Assembly: GCA_945643635.1 (NCBI GenBank)
Contig: CALZFC010000077.1
Span: 591,001-655,000 of the forward strand
DNA from: Allodiplogaster sudhausi
Taxonomy: Eukaryota > Nematoda > Chromadorea > Rhabditida > Diplogasteridae
Length of the DNA stretch: 64,000 nucleotides
Direction: 5' to 3'
Both the position numbers and the translations under genes were made by a program. Positions 1 to 11,849 of the stretch are shown in pieces (position 1 is the first letter of the stretch; every line of letters begins with the position of its first letter). Below the pieces are notes generated by a model. That model saw only the letters and a list, made by a program, of their open reading frames with translations, had not been told where the DNA came from and did no database searches.

Positions 1-65
1 GGCGGTATTTATTTTTTAAATTTTTTTTATATTTTACTGAAATAAAAAAAGAGTGCTTCTATTTC

Positions 66-221
66 TTGTACTTCTCGCTGTCTCTCTCTCTCTGCGTTCT
101 GTCTCGTCTCTCTGAATGCTCTCTATCCTCGCTACCTCTCTCTCACTCTCTTTTGTCTGTCTCTCTCTCTCTCTCTATCTCTCTGCTCTCTTTCCTCTCT
201 CTGCTCTCTTTCTCTCTCTCA

Positions 222-255
<34 letters not shown>

Positions 256-320
256 TCCTCGCTCTCTCTCACTCTCTTTCTGTCTGTCTCTCACTCTCTT
301 CTCTCTCTCTCTCTCTCCAG
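66..320. repeat. (CT)n-rich microsatellite ending in a 3' splice site
   Basis: Low-complexity CT/TCTG tract of about 250 bp. Its right end runs directly into the acceptor ctctctccag at 311-320, so the microsatellite serves as the polypyrimidine tract of the first TTLL11 exon in the window. A second CT tract lies at 490-625 in the next intron. Open frames through it (poly-Leu/Ser) are artefacts. Confidence 0.9.
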
Positions 321-3300
321 TACCTCTCTGACGCGAGTGTACCGGACGCGCCAGCCGCGGCCCTTCTCCATCGACACTTCACGGGCGCGCTCCAATCAGC
401 CTGTTGTGTCGTTGTGCGCGCGCAAGATTGGCATTCAGGAGGTCAGTAATATCTTTATTCTTGGCGCCAATTTTAAGTTTGAATTCTCTCTCTCTTTCTC
501 TCAAGTGTACTCTCTTTTTCTCTCACTCACTCTCTCTCTCTCTCTCCGCCCCTCTCTCTTTTCTCTCTCTCTATCTGTCTCTCTCTCTCCCTCTCTCTCT
601 GTCTCTTGTACTCTTTCTGTGCGTGTCCAGCACGCTGAAGGACGCGACGACGGCCGGCCATGCGACGTCTACTGGCACAACGTCGTCTACTCGGACATGC
701 GCTTCGTCGTGACGTCAGCGCAATCACACGTCAACAAGTTTCCAGGTTGGTGGGAAATTTGAAATTTTCCAGGTTGGCGGCAAATTTGAAATTTGAAAGT
801 GGACAAATATATGGCTAGAATACAATTTCTTAGCATTATTGCATACAATTTGTTTACTTGTTTAGTTCTGACATAGTACATTAGAAAAGTAAGAAATTCC
901 TTGAGGTCTTGGCGGGAAATTCAAATGGCAATAATAATAATTTGTAGGCATGACCGAATTGGCGCGCAAGATCTCGCTGACGCACTCGATGACGTCGATG
1001 CAGCGACTCTTCCCGCACGAATACGCCTTCTATCCAAAGTCGTGGTGGGACCATAATTTTTTTTTCGTTTTGAAAAACTAAATTATTACATATATTTAAT
1101 AAAAATCGTCTGCTTTGCTCGTTTTTTTTCTATAATTATGTTCAACTAGAAAATAAACTACTTTCTCTATTTCACCTTCATTTAATATTTATCACTGTAT
1201 TCCTCTCTCTCTGTGCTGATATGTACATATGTATATGTATTTTCTAGTTTACATACCCTGGCACTTTGCCAGGTTTCTTCCGGCGCATCTGGACGAGTTT
1301 CGCAGTTTCTGCCGCGAGAAGGGCGGCGGCAGAAGGCGGAGTGACGAGTCGAATGGCAGCGACAGCAATGAAGAGCGATGGTTCATCGTGAAGCCCGATG
1401 ACGGTAGGCGAGGGGGGCGAGGGATCTGCAGTATACTGACACATTAGAAAGTAGTCGACATACAAAGTAGGTGCCAAAGAACAGATGTACTAATAGCAAC
1501 AATAACAGCAATAACAACAAAACATCTGTGGACACTCACTGGTTGAGAATTGAAATAAAGTACAACAAATGCGGTCACTTTCTGCATTTCCATGAATTTA
1601 AATAATGCAATTAGTAAAAAAAATAATTTTTTAAATTTATTACTACTTTTAGGCGCTCAAGGCACGGGCATCTATCTCATCTCGGACGCGAGTCAGCTAC
1701 GCTCTCTAACGGAGCGGCAGCTCGTACAGGTTTGTAACAAGAAAAAAAACGGGCAATATAAGACCAAATCGACATGCGGTTATCGAGAAACTGCAGCAAT
1801 TTGATCGGACATTTTGAAACTTTCCGAATGTTCCGAAAGTTCCTGCACCCTGGTTGTTGAGCGGTACTGTACATATACATATGTATAGTATCTCTGTTTC
1901 TACCATTCAAATTTAAAAAAAAACACACACACACAAAATAATTATAATATTAATGTTAAGAAAAAAAACATCATTCACCGTGATAAAGAGGTAAAAATGA
2001 TATTACTATTATTATTATTATTACTATTATTATAGAAATGAATAAATAAAGAAATAAAAAAAACCAGTAAACAAAATTATCTCCATGGAATAATGCAGGA
2101 GTACGTCGCCGACCCGTTCCTCATGGCCGATCAGCTCAAGTTCGACTTTCGCGTCTACGGCGTCATCAAGAGCCTCAATCCGCTCAGCATCTACGTGGCG
2201 CGCGAGGGTGAGAGTAATTTGTCGCGCGCGAGGGTGAAATTTGTCGCGCGCGAAGGTGAGAAAAATTTGTCGCGCGCGAGGATGAGAGAAATTTAAAACG
2301 TAACAAAAAAAACTGGAAATTGATAAATAACTAAATCCAATAAATCCAATGTAGTCTCCAACCAATGACTCTTTCTTGGAATGTCTATATGTATATGTGT
2401 GTATTATATAACACATCGCGCAAATCGGAACACCAATCAACGGAATGTAATTTGATGAGATTTAAAAGATCATATCTTCACGCAAAACAACCGATGTCTT
2501 TCGAACTTTGAAAAAGATCAAGATTTGAGCATATTTATTTTTACGAAGAGAAACTTTTGCAACACAGTGTTCAGACACACATTTATATGTGTGTATGAAC
2601 ACTGCGTGAACGAAGGTGAAAGCAACTTAAACTAAAATGATAACAATGGATAAATTAATATAATGCTACCTTTCTTACATATGTATATGTTAGGCTCAAT
2701 GAGATTGTCTCTCTTTATCTTTATATTAGGCCAAGGATTGATCATTGAAACAGAATTGAGCGATTCTTTGACATTTAAGAGTGCATAGCAAATAGCAAAA
2801 CCACCGATGACTTTCGCACTACGAAAACATGCTATTTTTATCATTATTTATTTAGGAAAAAGTGATGGCACCTTTTGGAACGCCACGTTCATACACACAT
2901 TTACACATATGTTTTATAAAACGAATTCATCAATTTCTTCCGATAGTTAAGAGAGCCTCTTTGTAAGGATCAAGCAGCCTTCCATAGGCGCCTGCCCCGG
3001 GGGAAAGTGTCCGATTTTGATATCCAAATTTTAATGGTGGGTACCCATGCGTATTATAAAGAAAATTAGGTGGTATATTTTGTTATAAAATTTTTTTCAT
3101 TGGCTGGGCATGCAAAAGTATGCAAAATGTTTAAGTCTATATAACTTTCTTTAAACTCAATATTTTTGAATTTTCTTTTTTTTATCCGATGTGTATTCGG
3201 ACAGCGCACAAAAACGTCGTTGACGAGTGTCCTGAAAATTTTCATTTTCAACCAGTTTTATGCATTTTTAATTTTCAAAGATCAGTTTTTTGAGCACTTC

Positions 3301-6084
3301 ATCTATTTCCCGATACGGGCTGAACCTGGATAAAAAGGTTAAAAGAAAGAGGAGAAAAAATGACATAAAATATGTTGTTATGAAGAAAATCGAAGGATAC
3401 ATATGTTTTCGAATTTTGACCTGAACCAGGTGCACTCGCATTTTCGCTGATTGAGATGAATCAATGTAACTTTTTTTAGACTCTTGCTCTTCAAACAGTT
3501 TTTATTTCATCGGATTCGCCATTAACTTCTCTACAGAATAGGTCTAGAACCAATCTTCATAATGTTACCCTGGGGCTCATAAATAAAATTTTCTCTTTTT
3601 TGAACAAAAATTAATTGTATAATAACTACTGAGAACCAAATTTATGGGCCATTAAGATAACCGGCTGAACCAATTGAACACATTATCAGATAGAGCGAAG
3701 AATTCTGTATTCCATATCCTCGTTTCATGAGATTTCAAGGATACATATTCCCTTTTTTCGAACAATCGATGACAATTTCCAGTGTTGATCCAGCGGATAA
3801 ATCAAGTCAAAAACTGAAGGGTGCATGTTTGTGTAACAAATCATGTTATATGGTGTTTTTTTGATGAGGAAAATAAAAATTTCATTGAAAACTGTTTCAT
3901 TTAATTTTTATTGGTTTTTTTTTCGAAAAATGTTTTGCACTCATTTTATTTTCTTTACTTGTTGCCAATCCCATTTCATTTCAGTCTAGCCCTAAGGTAA
4001 GCTTAATCGTTACTTTTACTCCCCCAATTACCAACTTGGTTTGTCACTGTTTGAGTTCCTATCATGTCTGACATAAACGAATTCGAACTATTTGTGAAGG
4101 ACGAGTTTACAACACCTCTTCTTCCAAATACAGGCTTAGAGCCTATTCAAAAACGTCTGTCAGGTGTTGTCTGACTAAAACTTCTACTTATCGCTTGGGC
4201 GTCCGCGGTATGTTCCTGGTTATATATGGCTCTGAAGATAAAGAGAGAAAGAAAGATACAAAGCTTTGTGGATAAATTTAAAAAAAACCATGATTATTTT
4301 TCCGAAAAGTTAAATTTTGAACCACTTTTGGCATTTCACTTTTTCAGAAATCCATTTTCTGAGCAATACGGCCCGGTTTGGTGCTAGCGAATAGCTGAGA
4401 TGAATGAAGAGAAAAAATGACACAAGATATTTTTTATGAAGAAAATCGAGAGATACATTATCATCAATAATTTTTGCAAGAATATGGTTTACTGGCACTT
4501 TCGAAATTGATGAATCAGTATATCTTTTTAAGACCCATGATTTTGAGACAAATTTTATTTAATCATATTCGCTATTCAGTCCTTTACATAAATGGCCTCA
4601 ATCACCCCTTTGCTGTTGCGGTGGAACTCAAAAAATGCAATTTAGCTTACCATTAGGGCTAGACTGAAATGAAATAGGATTGGCAACAAGTAAAGAAAAT
4701 AAAATGAGTGAAAATATTTTTTCGAAAAAAGAACGAATAAAAATTAAATGAAACAGTTTTCAATGAAATTTTTATTTTAATCATCAAAAAACACCATATA
4801 ACATGATTTGTTGCACAGACATGCACCCTTCAGTTTTTGACTTGATTTATCCGCTGGATCAACACTGGAAATTGTCATCGATTGTTCGAAAAAAGGGAAT
4901 ATGTATCCTTGAAATCTCATGAAACGAGGATATGGAATACAGAATTCTTCGCTCTATCTGATAATGTGTTCAATTGGTTCAGCCGGTTATCTTAATGGCC
5001 CATAAATTTGGTTCTCAGTAGTTATTATACAATTAATTTTTGTTCGAAAAAGATAAAATTTTATTAATGAGCTCCAGGGTAGCATTATGCAGATTGGTCC
5101 TAGACCTATTCTGTAGAGAAATTAATGGCGAATCCGATGAAATAAAAACTGTTTGAAGAGCAAGAGTCTAAAAAAAGTTACATTGATTCATATCAATCAG
5201 CGAAAATGCGAGTGCACCAGGTTCAGGTCAAAATTCGAAAATATATGTATCCTTTGATGTTCTTCATAACAACATATTTAATGTCATTTTTGCTCCTCTT
5301 TCTTTTAACCTATTATCCATGTTCAGCCCATACCGGAAATAGATGAAGTGCTCAAAAAACTGATTTTTGAAAATTAAAAATGCATAAAACTGGTTGAAAA
5401 TGAAAATTTTCAGGAAACTCGTCAGCAACATTTTTGTGCGCTGTCCGAATACACATCAGATAAAAAAAAGAAAATTCAAAAATATTGAGTTTAAAGAAAG
5501 TTATATAGACTTAAACATTTTGCATACTTTTGCATGCCCAGCCAATGAAAAAAATTTTATAACAAAATATACCACCTAATTTTCTTTATAATACGCATGG
5601 GTACCCACCATTAAAATTTGGATATCAAAATCGGACACTTTCCCCCGGGGCAGGCGCCTATGGAAGGCTGCTTGATCCTTACAAAGAGGCTCTCTTAACT
5701 ATCGGAAGAAATTGATGAATTCGTTTTATAAAACATATGTGTAAATGTGTGTATGAACGTGGCGTTCCAAAAGGTGCCATCACTTTTTCCTAAATAAATA
5801 ATGATAAAAATAGCATGTTTTCGTAGTGCGAAAGTCATCGGTGGTTTTGCTATTTGCTATGCACTCTTAAATGTCAAAGAATCGCTCAATTCTGTTTCAA
5901 TGATCAATCCTTGGCCATACTTTTGCATGCCCAGCCAATGAAAAAAATTTTGTAACCAAATTGACCACCTAATTTTCTTTATAATACGCATGGGTACCCA
6001 CCATTAAAATTTGGTTATCAAAATCCGACATTTTCCCCCGGGGCAGAGCCACCTTGGCCCTTACTGAGAGGCTCTCTTAAGCTC

Positions 6085-6116
<32 letters not shown>

Positions 6117-7249
6117 AAGACAGCCGATAACACCTTAAAGGAAACGATTGATAGATCATGAATTCAAAGAAAAAAAGTTAAATGAATACATATCCAAGAA
6201 GTCGTTCATTTCAACAATTCAAATAGAAAAAAATTGACATAAACATAATCAATTAATAGATAATTACAACAATAGAAACAAAAAATAACCAATAATAAAC
6301 GATAAATAATCGATCATCACAACAATTCAAATAAATAATTAATTTGTCGATAAAAGCTAATTAACAGTCAATAAATTGGTAGTCAATCAATAAATCTCCA
6401 TAATCAGGCATGGCTCGCTTCTGCACGGAGCGCTACGTGCGGCCTACGCGAGGCAACATGACGAATCTCTTCGCACACCTCACGAACTATTCGCTGAACA
6501 AATCGAGCGATGCCTACGTGCACAGCAGTACGCTGCAAGACCAGACGAAAGGTATGGAATGATACGGTAGCTTTTTCGCGCTCTCTCTCTCTCTCTCTCT
6601 CTACAGGCAGCAAGCGTCTCTTGTCCACCGTCTTCCATCAGATGGAAGCGCGCGGCCTGAAGACGAAGCGTCTCTGGCATGACATCAAGCTGATCATTGT
6701 CAAAACGGTAAAAAAACACATCTTCAAGTTGTACTTTTGATAATAATGTTTTTTTTTTTGCAGGGAAATGTTAAATGCCATTGCATAACCAAGAAAATAG
6801 AAGAGTTCTTATTCGTTCGTCTCTTTTTCACCCAAAAAAAAATTGTTCGAAACTACATTGCTTTGCTGCGAGATGCGAGCTTGTATGAGGCAAAATAAAA
6901 AAAAATATTAATGAAGTTATTTGATATACAGTATCAAACAAAGTTTTGTTTTCGTGCAGGTGCTCGCGATGCTGCCCGAGATCATTCTGCACTATGAACA
7001 TCACTTCTACGATTCGGCCGGCCCGCAATGCTTTCAGGTTCTCTCGACTAATCCGCCTTTATGCGATTAGTACAATTTCAATTTGTGTTTTTCTTGCGAT
7101 AAAGGAGCAAAATTCAGTTTTTTCTCAGGAAAGTAGAAATAGTTTTCTAATCAGCATAAACGATTCACAGATCATCGGCTTTGATGTCATGGTGCGCGCG
7201 AGTGGCGAGGCGATGCTGCTTGAGGTTTTATTTTATTTATTTATTTATT

Positions 7250-7284
<35 letters not shown>

Positions 7285-9545
7285 TCATTTATTAAACCAA
7301 AGAATAAAATGTATCAATCGATAAGAGTAATCAAAAAATTTTAATTTGAAAAAATAATTAACTATTTAAAAAATAGAATATTTTTAATGATCTCTGCCAG
7401 TCTCTATTTCTCATGTCTTTGCTCAAAAGGTCAACGCGGCGCCCTCGCTGTCGATCGATCATCTCGTGCCCGTGGACACGATCGACGGCGGCGACGTCGC
7501 GGAAGCTGCGCAGAAAGTGCGCTCGGTCGTCGATGAGGTGCGCTGCGCAGTTGTAGATAAAGATCTTTTGTCTCATCAGTCCAATAATTCTTGCAATCAT
7601 CATTTAGTCACTTGAAATTTTTTTCATGGATATACATATGTATATCTTTATACTGACGACATCATTATTTTCTTCTATTTCTTCTAAGGTTTGATCTATA
7701 TTTCAGTGTTATACACATTATATTTTGAGGTCATCAAAATTCCGCTGGTTCGCGACACGCTTCTGCTTGTGCTCAATCTGCTGGATGAAGAATACAACAA
7801 CGGCGGTGGGAAGAGTTCGGCGAGGTTAGTTATTGAATACAATATTGAATAGCTTTTTACTATATTTCATAAACTTGTTTACAAAGAGCAACGCATTGCA
7901 ATTGTACAAGAATAATTAATTAATTAAGTAATTAACTTGCAAATATATATATACATAAATAGTTCAAAGCAGTGAATAATTTGTGGAAACGAACTTTTAA
8001 ATGTAACAATTGAACTTTCCTAAAGTGCCTCGAGTGCCTCGTCCGGAATGCCGGGCGCGCGCGCAGATGACGCAGCCATGACGCAGGATGACATGAGCAC
8101 GCTGCGCACGAGGAGAAGACCGCATCTGTCGGAGGTGAGAAAGAGAGGAAAAGAGAGAGAGAGAGAGAGAGAGAGAGATAGGGCGAGAGGGAGAGAGGGA
8201 GAGCCAGAGAGGGAGAGAAGGAGTTTTGCTTAGCTGTTTAATGTCCGATTCCAATTTCCAATTCATTTTTAACAAGAATTATTTACTTGCGAAGGATCAA
8301 TCAAATTATCGCTGAAATCACGCGCCTCTTATTACGCAAAAAAAATTTAAAACCAGCGGGTCATCAAAATGCACAGTTTAATTTTTTTGAGTGAACGAAA
8401 GAGAGAGAGAAAGAGAAATAGAGAGGGTGAGAGAGAGGTAGAGAGGGCGAGAGAGAGAGAGAGAGCTAGAGAAACAAAATGGTGGAGATGTTTTTTCCCT
8501 CTGCTCCAGATCTTCCCCACTCGCTACGGCCAGCACAGTGGGCACCTGCTCTTCCTCGACAAGGCCGTCTATCTCTTCATGCAGTTTGTCAATCTTCGCC
8601 AGACCGTCAACGTCACGCTCACCGGGCTCAGGCAGTTCATCAAGTGGGAATTATTATTATTTATTTTTATTGCTTTAAATTCTTAAATTGATATTTTCGA
8701 TATTTTTCATTGTACAAATGCGATCTTCTATGCGGTAAAAGATACTATTGTCAGAAAAAATATAGAATCGGCAATAATGAGAGATGTTTAGTTTTCAAAA
8801 AAAAAAAAACGAAAAAAAAAAATGCAAGAGAACAATTCAACCATATCACACACGCACGTACACAGGAAATGTGGCCTCTCCACTGTCGTCACCATCCAAG
8901 AAGTGGAGGAGAAGGCGGCAGAGATTAATTACTACTTCACGGGCGATCCGACGACGCTCGCGAACGGTTACATTCTGATCCATTTCTATTCTAATCGCTA
9001 ACCATTCTGATCCATAACAATTATGATTTATAACAATTCTGACCTATTCATGACGGCGCAAACTAAAAAAAACGCGTTCTTCTTGTCTTTGATTTCTTTT
9101 GGTCTTTTGAGAATTATGATCCATCACCTTTCTAATCAATAATATATTTTTTTAAACAAAATTCTATAAATATATTCCTCAAAACCACCTCCTAATTAAG
9201 GCCTGTGCTTCCATGCCTTCTTGATGCTGCTGCACTTTCTGGCCGAGCGCAAGTTTGGCGTCTCGTTCAAGGCGCCGTCAGGATCTGGTGGGTTTCTGGT
9301 TGGCGCCGGCGGCGGCGGCGCCAACGAGAACGAGCTCGTGCTCCTTGGCCGGATGCAGCGGCTGCTCGCCTTCTGCGATACGGCACTCAGACACTACGGC
9401 GTACGGTCGGCGAGGCTGCGGAGGACGGAAGTCGGCACGAACGATGAGGAGAAGTGAGGGGGGGGGGGAAGAGGGAAAAGGAGAGAGAGAGAGAGAGGAG
9501 AAATGGAAGGAGAAGGAGAGAGAGAGAATGCGGAGAAATGGAGGG

Positions 9546-9584
<39 letters not shown>

Positions 9585-10115
9585 AGTAGGGAGAGAGAGA
9601 GAGGCATAGAGAGAGAGGGGAGAGAGGGAGAGGAAAAGTGAGAGGGACAGTGATAAAGAGAGGGATAGGGATAGAGAGATAGCGAAAAAGAGAAAAAGCG
9701 CTCACGAAAAGGAAGGAGATATAAAAGTAAGATTGATGAAGAGCATACGGAAGATGAAAATTTTGACTATTATTTGGTTGAAAATGTATGAAACCATATA
9801 TGTTTGCCCTCCTTAAAAGTTAATGAAAACAGGAAAAGTGAAATGTGTTCTCTGTGCAGCCCGGTCGAGTTGTACATGCTGCCGTCTCGTGTGCGTCGTG
9901 GTGGCAAGGGTCGGAGTCGGTCGCAGAAGGCGGGAGCCGGTGGAGTCGGTGGCGGAGGAGTCGACTCCGGCACCGCCGCCGTCGCCAATCGACTCCGGAG
10001 AGCCAAGCATAACTTGAGGCCGCCGCCAGCCGCAGCAGCAGCTACTGCAGCGGACAGAAACAACAACGCTGCCAGCACGTCTTCATTCTCACTTCCGCGG
10101 ATTACTGTACCGTAG
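321..10115 (+). CDS. TTLL11: Tubulin polyglutamylase, TTLL11-like (5' end outside window)
   Basis: Member of the tubulin-tyrosine-ligase-like ATP-grasp family, which adds glutamate side chains to tubulin tails on microtubules, typically in cilia. Seventeen exons join in phase: 321-441, 631-745, 948-1044, 1273-1403, 1653-1729, 2099-2207, 6408-6551, 6607-6707, 6960-7037, 7171-7224, 7430-7537, 7730-7824, 8026-8134, 8510-8643, 8866-8966, 9201-9453, 9860-10115, giving 693 residues to a TAG stop. Seen in order: SIDTSRAR, CDVYWHN, HVNKFPGMTELARKIS, FIVKPDDG followed by QGTGIYLI (nucleotide-binding lysine region), KFDFRVYGVIKS, HLTNYSLNKSS, GFDVMV, LLEVNAAPSLSIDH (ATP-grasp acidic residue). Exons 14-16 carry IFPTRYG, TGLRQFI and FHAFLMLLHFLAERKFG, matching the C-terminal extension I recall for TTLL11 rather than other TTLLs. 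The tail is basic and Ala/Gly/Pro-rich. The first exon starts in mid-codon, so the N-terminus is missing. Catalytic motifs look intact. Confidence 0.9.
2201..2287 (+). repeat. Tandem copies of an exon-end/splice-donor segment
   Basis: The end of TTLL11 exon 6 and its donor (GCGCGCGAGG|gtgag) are followed by three further copies of a roughly 26 bp unit with core gtcgcgcgcgagg and variants gtgaaa, gtgaga and atgaga. The first intronic copies retain a GT at the same place, so cryptic donors sit just downstream of the true one. Using the next one adds 26 nt and shifts the frame. Confidence 0.75.
2729..6075. mobile_element. Foldback element with about 1.28 kb inverted arms
   Basis: Inside the 4.2 kb intron after TTLL11 exon 6. 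The left arm (about 2729-4002) and right arm (about 4644-5916) are near-perfect reverse complements. For example, gctgggcatgcaaaagtatg near 3102 mirrors catacttttgcatgcccagc near 5522, and both arms hold a cccgggg block (about 2998 and 5644). They flank an unpaired loop of about 640 bp. A third partial copy of the outer arm lies in direct orientation at about 5917-6075. No transposase-like open frame was seen, so it is a non-autonomous foldback/MITE-type element. The host splice sites look undamaged. Confidence 0.8.
8140..8466. repeat. (GA)n tracts flanking a TTLL11 intron
   Basis: GA-rich tracts at about 8140-8220 and 8398-8466 lie in the intron between TTLL11 exons 13 and 14. The spacer is ordinary AT-rich intron with nothing recognisable. 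Confidence 0.85.
9454..9690. repeat. (GA)n-rich microsatellite at the start of the last TTLL11 intron
   Basis: Begins at the donor of exon 16 (AA|gtgagg) and continues as GA/GGA repeats for about 230 bp. A TGA lies in frame right at the junction, so retention of this intron would end the protein at the sequence NDEEK. Confidence 0.85.
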
Positions 10116-10250
10116 CCATGTCAAATTGAATATTTAAAACAGCTGTCCGGGTACCTTAAAGCTACAGTAATCATTAAGAAGAGAACATTCAAGACAGAAA
10201 AGTATTGTATTATTCTAAGCTACAAAGACAGCCTCTTTAATGAATACAAA

Positions 10251-10256
10251 AATAAA
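10251..10256 (+). terminator. Polyadenylation signal AATAAA of TTLL11
   Basis: Canonical AATAAA 136 bp after the TTLL11 stop codon, with a T-rich stretch following. It is the first such hexamer after the stop. The site is inferred from sequence only. Confidence 0.6.
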
Positions 10257-10948
10257 AGCTGTTTCTAAAGTCAACATATGATCTCGTTTTACGTCTTTTC
10301 TCTTATTTTTCTATTCTTTTGGGAATATTAGCAAGATTTCTGCGTACCATTTTGTCTTTCTCTACAGTCAGTAATGAGAAATTTATTTCGATTTAGAGTT
10401 TTTATAAATTATAATAGCACTTTTGTTTACTCTTAAACAATATTTGTAACGTTCTAAAGAAATTTTTACACCAAACGAGTCTGTTGCGGGCATATTTCCT
10501 TCGTTCTTTGAAGTTATTCTCCATTTCAAATACGGGCTGCTCGTTTGAAATATTCCTGACTATCCTCCATGAATTTCATTCGGAATTGTGAGATTATTTC
10601 CATCTTCTGTACAGACTTTCCATTTATCCTATCAGCTATTAATTGTAATTTTATTTATCTATAGAGATGTCGGCAATTCAATTTGTTCTAGATAACGCTC
10701 CTTTTTCGTGTATTTGATTCACATCAGAGGAGCTCTTTTTTTCAGAATACTCCAGATTTTTAATGGATTTTGAATGACCATAATTACAATTTTCTTCTGT
10801 TCTTCCTCAATTGGTACCAGATGTGTCGAGATAACTCTAATAAATTACCATGTCAGTCGATCGAACAAACGCAATTTTATCTCACAATCAGTTGTCAGGT
10901 CGGGGTTAATCGAAAAGTTCGAGGTTAATCGAAGAGACCTCGCATCGG

Positions 10949-11462
10949 TCAGAAGAACCTCATTTGCATAATATACAGGATGACATCCATGACGCAGCAA
11001 ATGACAATGTCGATGATCACGGCGACGATGATCAAAATGAATTCCTATAATTAATTTATCCCTAAATTCATTTATAAAATTAAATATAGCCAAAAACACG
11101 TGGCACGTAGTAAAAAAAAACGATTTTGTTGTGCATTTGTTTTAAGCAAAACATATTCGCTTGAGCTACTCTTTATGTAATTTTTAGAGGCCAAACATAC
11201 CCAGGACCAGACGTGACAATCGGATGAGTCCTGATTCTGAAAAAGCGAAGAATTTATTCATGTGACACAGTCAGTAATACTAAATTTAAAATAAAATAAA
11301 TCCGAATTATTGAATAAAAAAAAATTAGAATAGGGAAAAATTTTAATCATGCCTTTACATTCTTATGTTCAGTTCATAAGTTGATACTTTAATATAATTT
11401 CTAATTACTGACCTTTTTTCGATAAATAAATTCTGACTGAAATTTACCTCCTTCTCCGACAT
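10949..11462 (-). CDS. Single-pass membrane micropeptide, 48 aa
   Basis: Three tiny exons on the minus strand, too short for ordinary ORF calling: 11462-11448 (MSEKE, donor gtaaat), 11236-11201 (NQDSSDCHVWSW, acceptor ctttttcag, donor gtatgt) and 11044-10949 (acceptor attatag, stop TGA). All junctions are phase 0, and together they encode 48 residues. The first 17 are polar. The last exon is almost entirely hydrophobic (EFILIIVAVIIDIVICCVMD, then VILYIMQMRFF), which predicts one transmembrane helix with a short polar N-terminus. The size and layout resemble SERCA-regulating or other small membrane regulators of animals, but I recognise no family. The satellite of heat-shock elements begins about 400 bp upstream of its start, so stress-dependent transcription is possible (inference). 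The last exon is also partly open on the plus strand, as an acidic Asp-rich frame. Confidence 0.6.
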
Positions 11463-11849
11463 TTTGCCCAGATGCTATTCGCTTACCATTAACGGGAGGT
11501 GGGCGTCGTCAGAAAGTGGTGCAGTGCCTGTGGGGGCGGGCCTAGACGTTAAATTCAACCAGAGTATACTATTAATTATTCTAGTATGTAGATCTTTATT
11601 ATTCGTTATACCAGCCGGTTCGCGCGCGCTTCACCGGCTGGATGCTCGGCCGCTGCGCGGCCTCGCTATCTAACTTTTCTTACGACACCTGAGAGCGCAA
11701 AATATGTGTTTGCTAGTAAGAGAAGATATATGCATTATGCAGGAAGCAACACACAATAAAATTGTCAAAGATTCGGTTATGAAAAGATCGGGGCCGGGGG
11801 GAAAATTAACCATTTTTCATAATATTCAATAGGAGGAACGGAATATACT
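11463..11849. promoter_or_regulatory. Upstream region of the micropeptide gene, with GC hairpin
   Basis: About 390 bp between the micropeptide start and the satellite. It holds a GC-rich patch (gggggcggg near 11532) and a strong hairpin at about 11612-11642: ccagccggt pairs perfectly with accggctgg around a CG-rich loop of 13 nt. No open frame of note. A promoter role is inferred from position. Confidence 0.35.

Noticed and set aside
1229..1272. Acceptor at 1246-1247 for TTLL11 exon 4
   Set aside because: It gives the wrong phase with exon 3. The acceptor at 1271-1272 restores phase and the family sequence YPKSW-FLPAHLDEF.
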